Source of the DNA: Calothrix sp. CSU_2_0
Lineage (GTDB): Bacteria; Cyanobacteriota; Cyanobacteriia; Cyanobacteriales; Nostocaceae
Length of the DNA stretch: 33,223 nt
Direction of reading: 5' to 3'
Assembly: GCA_012034595.1 (NCBI GenBank)
Contig: JAAUPE010000081.1
Span: 1-33,223, forward strand
Shown here: positions 31,076 through 33,223 of the stretch, piece by piece
Layout of the letters: every line of letters begins with the position of its first letter
Numbering within the stretch: position 1 is the stretch's first letter
The notes under the pieces: generated by a model
The model's input: only the letters and a program-made list of their open reading frames with translations
The model's database searches: none
What the model was told of the DNA's origin: nothing
Position numbers and translations under genes: made by a program

Positions 31076-32062
31076 TCAAGATAATCGAAATCGTCGCACA
31101 AAAAAGCGATCGGGAATTGCTTTTTCCTTCCCTGGTAAAATTCGATGGCGAATTTGCGATTCTGTCACCCAGATTTCCCGTCCAGCTATGGTTAAATTCA
31201 CGGGAGATACGAGATTCTCTGCTAAAACTTGGATTGCTTGGGGTTGGCTTCCTTTTGCTGAAATATCAATCCGCAAAAGCCGACCATTTCCAGTTTCAAC
31301 TGCTCCCTCAACAAAAATTAACGTACCATCGGGAGCAAACTGTATTCCATCCGGGTTATCCAATTTACGTTCCAGGGGAATTAATTCCACCTTGGGTTTT
31401 CCTGCGGTTTGGGGTGTAACTTTGAATAATTCGCCATTAGTATAGTTTCCCACAACGCTAACACCATCGGCTCGACGGGTAATTCCAGCCAATCCAATTC
31501 CCTTGGCACGAAAGCGTTCGTCCGTTACCCAAGTTTGCAATATGTCTCTTCCCGATGCTAAATAATGAATGCGAGGTTGGTTGCTGTCCGTGACATAAAC
31601 ACCACCATCGGGAGCGATCGCAATATCATTACCAAAGCCATTATCGGGCATCAGAATTACCCTTAGCACCTTCCCAGAGCGAATATTGATCGCAAAAATT
31701 CGATGGGGACGACGAATTATTTCACCCCTAGAATTACGGGTTCCCAGAAAATCAGAAGATGCTCCCCAAAGAATATTACGTTTTTCATCCAACCGCAAAC
31801 TGTTTGCTGCAAATATATCGCGATTACCGGGAAAAAAGGTGGTGATGCGACCATTAGGAGAAATTCGCAGAATTAGACCGCTAGTAATGGAACCAACATA
31901 CAATATACCGTTGCGCGATCGCGTAATTCCATTGGGATATTGAAACTCAGTTGGTAATGGGATGGAGTTTGGTTGCTCTGCGGAAACCAAAGCAGAATTT
32001 AGGGATGTCCGAGCGATCGTACCCAAAAATCCCAAGCCAAATAATACATCTCTTCGTTTCAT
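31076..32062 (-). CDS. Secreted beta-propeller protein, SMP-30/NHL-like
   Basis: The 328-residue product starts MKRRDVLFGLGFLGTIA, a twin-arginine-style signal followed by a hydrophobic core and a possible cleavage after VSAEQ (about 30). Blade-like repeats follow: YPNGITRSRNGILYVGS, GNDIAIAPDGGVYVTDS and NPDGIQFAPDGTLIFVEGAV. These are typical of SMP-30/gluconolactonase or NHL-type six-bladed propellers. Acid and Asn residues in the PNG and PDG turns could bind calcium. The substrate is unknown. It converges on fabD with a 9-base gap, so transcripts probably overlap. Confidence 0.78.
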   Translation of the reverse strand: MKRRDVLFGLGFLGTIARTSLNSALVSAEQPNSIPLPTEFQYPNGITRSRNGILYVGSITSGLILRISPNGRITTFFPGNRDIFAANSLRLDEKRNILWGASSDFLGTRNSRGEIIRRPHRIFAINIRSGKVLRVILMPDNGFGNDIAIAPDGGVYVTDSNQPRIHYLASGRDILQTWVTDERFRAKGIGLAGITRRADGVSVVGNYTNGELFKVTPQTAGKPKVELIPLERKLDNPDGIQFAPDGTLIFVEGAVETGNGRLLRIDISAKGSQPQAIQVLAENLVSPVNLTIAGREIWVTESQIRHRILPGKEKAIPDRFFVRRFRLS

Positions 32063-32348
32063 CGGATTTTTCCCCGTTTAATTTCGATGTGCTGGAATTG
32101 TATAACGGGAGCAAAGCAAAAAACTTAGCTCGAAAAAAATTGAGACGAATGAAAACTTCATTTAATTCTGGAACTCTTATCAATCAAAACTTACAGATTA
32201 TTTTTCTACATCGAACTCAGGAGAATTGTGTTGGAGTTGGGTAAGAAATTTGGTCAATAATTATGTTGTTTGCTTTTGTCCGCGACAAGAAGCAAGTTAA
32301 AATCCAAGCTACAAATATTAAAATCTACTTTCAACATCTACTCAAGTA

Positions 32349-32822
32349 ATGTCGCAAGTAAACGAATATCCCTGGCAACAACAAGCAATTATCATTCATT
32401 CCCAACGAATGCTGCATAGCTACCAGCATTGGACTGGTGAATCATTATTTGATTTGAGCGCATCACCTGAAGATATTGCCCAGAACTTATTTGATGCACC
32501 TTTTATTGTGGTTTCTCATGGTACGGAACCTGACCCTATTTTTAATTACGGTAATAGTAGGGCTTTGGAATTGTGGGAATTATCTTGGCAAGAGTTTACA
32601 CGAATGCCTTCGAGACTATCTGCTGAGGAAATCGTACAGGAAGATAGACAGAACTTATTAGCAGAAGCAGCAATTAAAGGATTTAAAAAATTTCCTGGTG
32701 TGCGTATTTCTAGTACAGGCAAAAGATTTTATATAGAAAATATAACACTTTGGAATGTGTTGGATGAGAATAAGCAGCAATGCGGTCAAGCTGCTTTATA
32801 TTCACAATGGAAGTATGTATAG
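32349..32822 (+). CDS. MEKHLA domain protein
   Basis: The 157-residue protein matches the MEKHLA family, a PAS-like domain found alone in cyanobacteria and at the end of plant HD-ZIP III regulators. Typical blocks are APFIVVSHGTEPDPIFNYGN, ALELWELSWQEFTRMPSRLSAE and GVRISSTGKRFYIENITLWNV. It spans nearly the whole protein, with no signal peptide, helix-turn-helix or other partner domain. It is presumed to be a soluble sensor or ligand-binding protein, but the function is not established. The next 400 bases hold only repeats. Confidence 0.85.
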   Translation: MSQVNEYPWQQQAIIIHSQRMLHSYQHWTGESLFDLSASPEDIAQNLFDAPFIVVSHGTEPDPIFNYGNSRALELWELSWQEFTRMPSRLSAEEIVQEDRQNLLAEAAIKGFKKFPGVRISSTGKRFYIENITLWNVLDENKQQCGQAALYSQWKYV

Positions 32823-33223
32823 CAGTTTTACCGGGGAAGCAAGCTACGCAATGACAGCCTTTTGAAATTTAAGCCCGAAACCCGAAACCAAGTACTAGGT
32901 ATGATTTTAAGACTTGTGCGTACATCGTAGCGGAGAGTGTCAAAAAGGTAGGTATTTTGGATTTGGTCGTTTTTGCCTATTTCAGCCCATGCCCAAATCC
33001 TGAAACAACGAAACCTCGTTAAGCAGTTGAGAAAATTCTCAACTATTTGCTCGATTAAAAAAACCTACCCTTGAAAGAGGGGATGGGGTTCTTTTTATGC
33101 GTCTTTATATTAGACGAAAATTAATTATCAGAAAAATGGGTTTAAAACCCTGCGCTTCTAGCGCGGCTTTTTATTATTTCTAAATATTAAAATAATTTTG
33201 GAGACATCAATAGATATATAATT
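32823..33223. other. Repeat-bearing terminal spacer
   Basis: This 401-base end region contains the dispersed GAAGCAAGCTACGCAATGAC repeat (32836-32856) and a 9-bp palindrome, AGTTGAGAA/TTCTCAACT (33025-33044). It also contains GGGTTTAAAACCC followed by a GCGC hairpin and a T-run (about 33138-33174) that could be a terminator. No gene was seen up to the window edge. Confidence 0.55.

Noticed and set aside
1-33223. CRISPR arrays, tRNA or rRNA genes, intact insertion sequences, phage genes
   Set aside because: No regularly spaced identical repeats with unique spacers, no cloverleaf pattern recognised by eye, and no transposase or phage protein frames. A tRNAscan or Infernal run could still reveal a missed RNA.

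Overview
The window looks like chromosome from a filamentous, heterocyst-type (Nostocales-like) cyanobacterium. The octamer GCGATCGC (HIP1) recurs throughout. There are phycobilisome genes (a CpcS/CpeS bilin lyase and nblA) and a Psb34-type photosystem II assembly protein. Cyanobacterial families such as DUF3598, LabA and MEKHLA are present. The gaps carry the degenerate heptamer repeats (TTGGGAT/CCCAATC, GGGGAAA, TGACTAA, TTAGGAG) typical of that group. I saw no tRNA, rRNA, CRISPR array, intact insertion sequence or prophage. The content is mostly chromosomal housekeeping and photosynthesis-related genes with repeat-rich spacers.

Layout. 1-2.0 kb: the bilin lyase gene (minus) faces away from nblA (plus), followed by decayed gene remnants. 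2.0-6.2 kb: a PcrA/UvrD helicase and a calcineurin-like metallophosphoesterase. 6.2-8.2 kb (minus): ftsX and, 2 bp behind it, a DUF3598 gene. 8.4-9.2 kb: psb34 and a convergent small secreted protein, each with its own hairpin terminator. 9.6-12.7 kb: peptide deformylase, a 67-residue membrane protein and a cytosolic-looking subtilase. 13.1-17.5 kb (minus): a three-gene phosphorelay made of a multi-PAS histidine kinase, an Rcp1-like receiver and a REC-PAS-kinase hybrid. 17.9-20.0 kb (minus): an EcsC-family protein and an alpha/beta hydrolase. 20.0-21.2 kb: a long AT-rich gap. 21.2-24.8 kb: metG, labA-like and lptC. 24.9-27.0 kb (minus): a DUF433/DUF5615 toxin-antitoxin pair and a PBP4-type carboxypeptidase. 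27.7-31.1 kb: the fatty-acid initiation cluster plsX-fabH-fabD. 31.1-32.8 kb: a secreted beta-propeller protein (minus) and a MEKHLA-domain protein (plus).

Envelope biology recurs: FtsX, LptC, the DD-carboxypeptidase and the plsX-fabH-fabD route to acyl chains. Phycobilisome assembly (lyase) and dismantling (NblA) sit back to back.

The most unusual signals are at the boundary between repeats and genes. Intergenic-type repeat DNA appears to lie in frame inside the ATPase domain of the 769-residue kinase, and a GGGGAAA heptamer tract encodes most of the n-region of the LptC signal peptide. A GC-rich, multi-hairpin element near 27.24-27.36 kb, better paired as minus-strand RNA, is the best candidate for an undescribed structured RNA or repeat. 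No clear novel multi-gene system was found.
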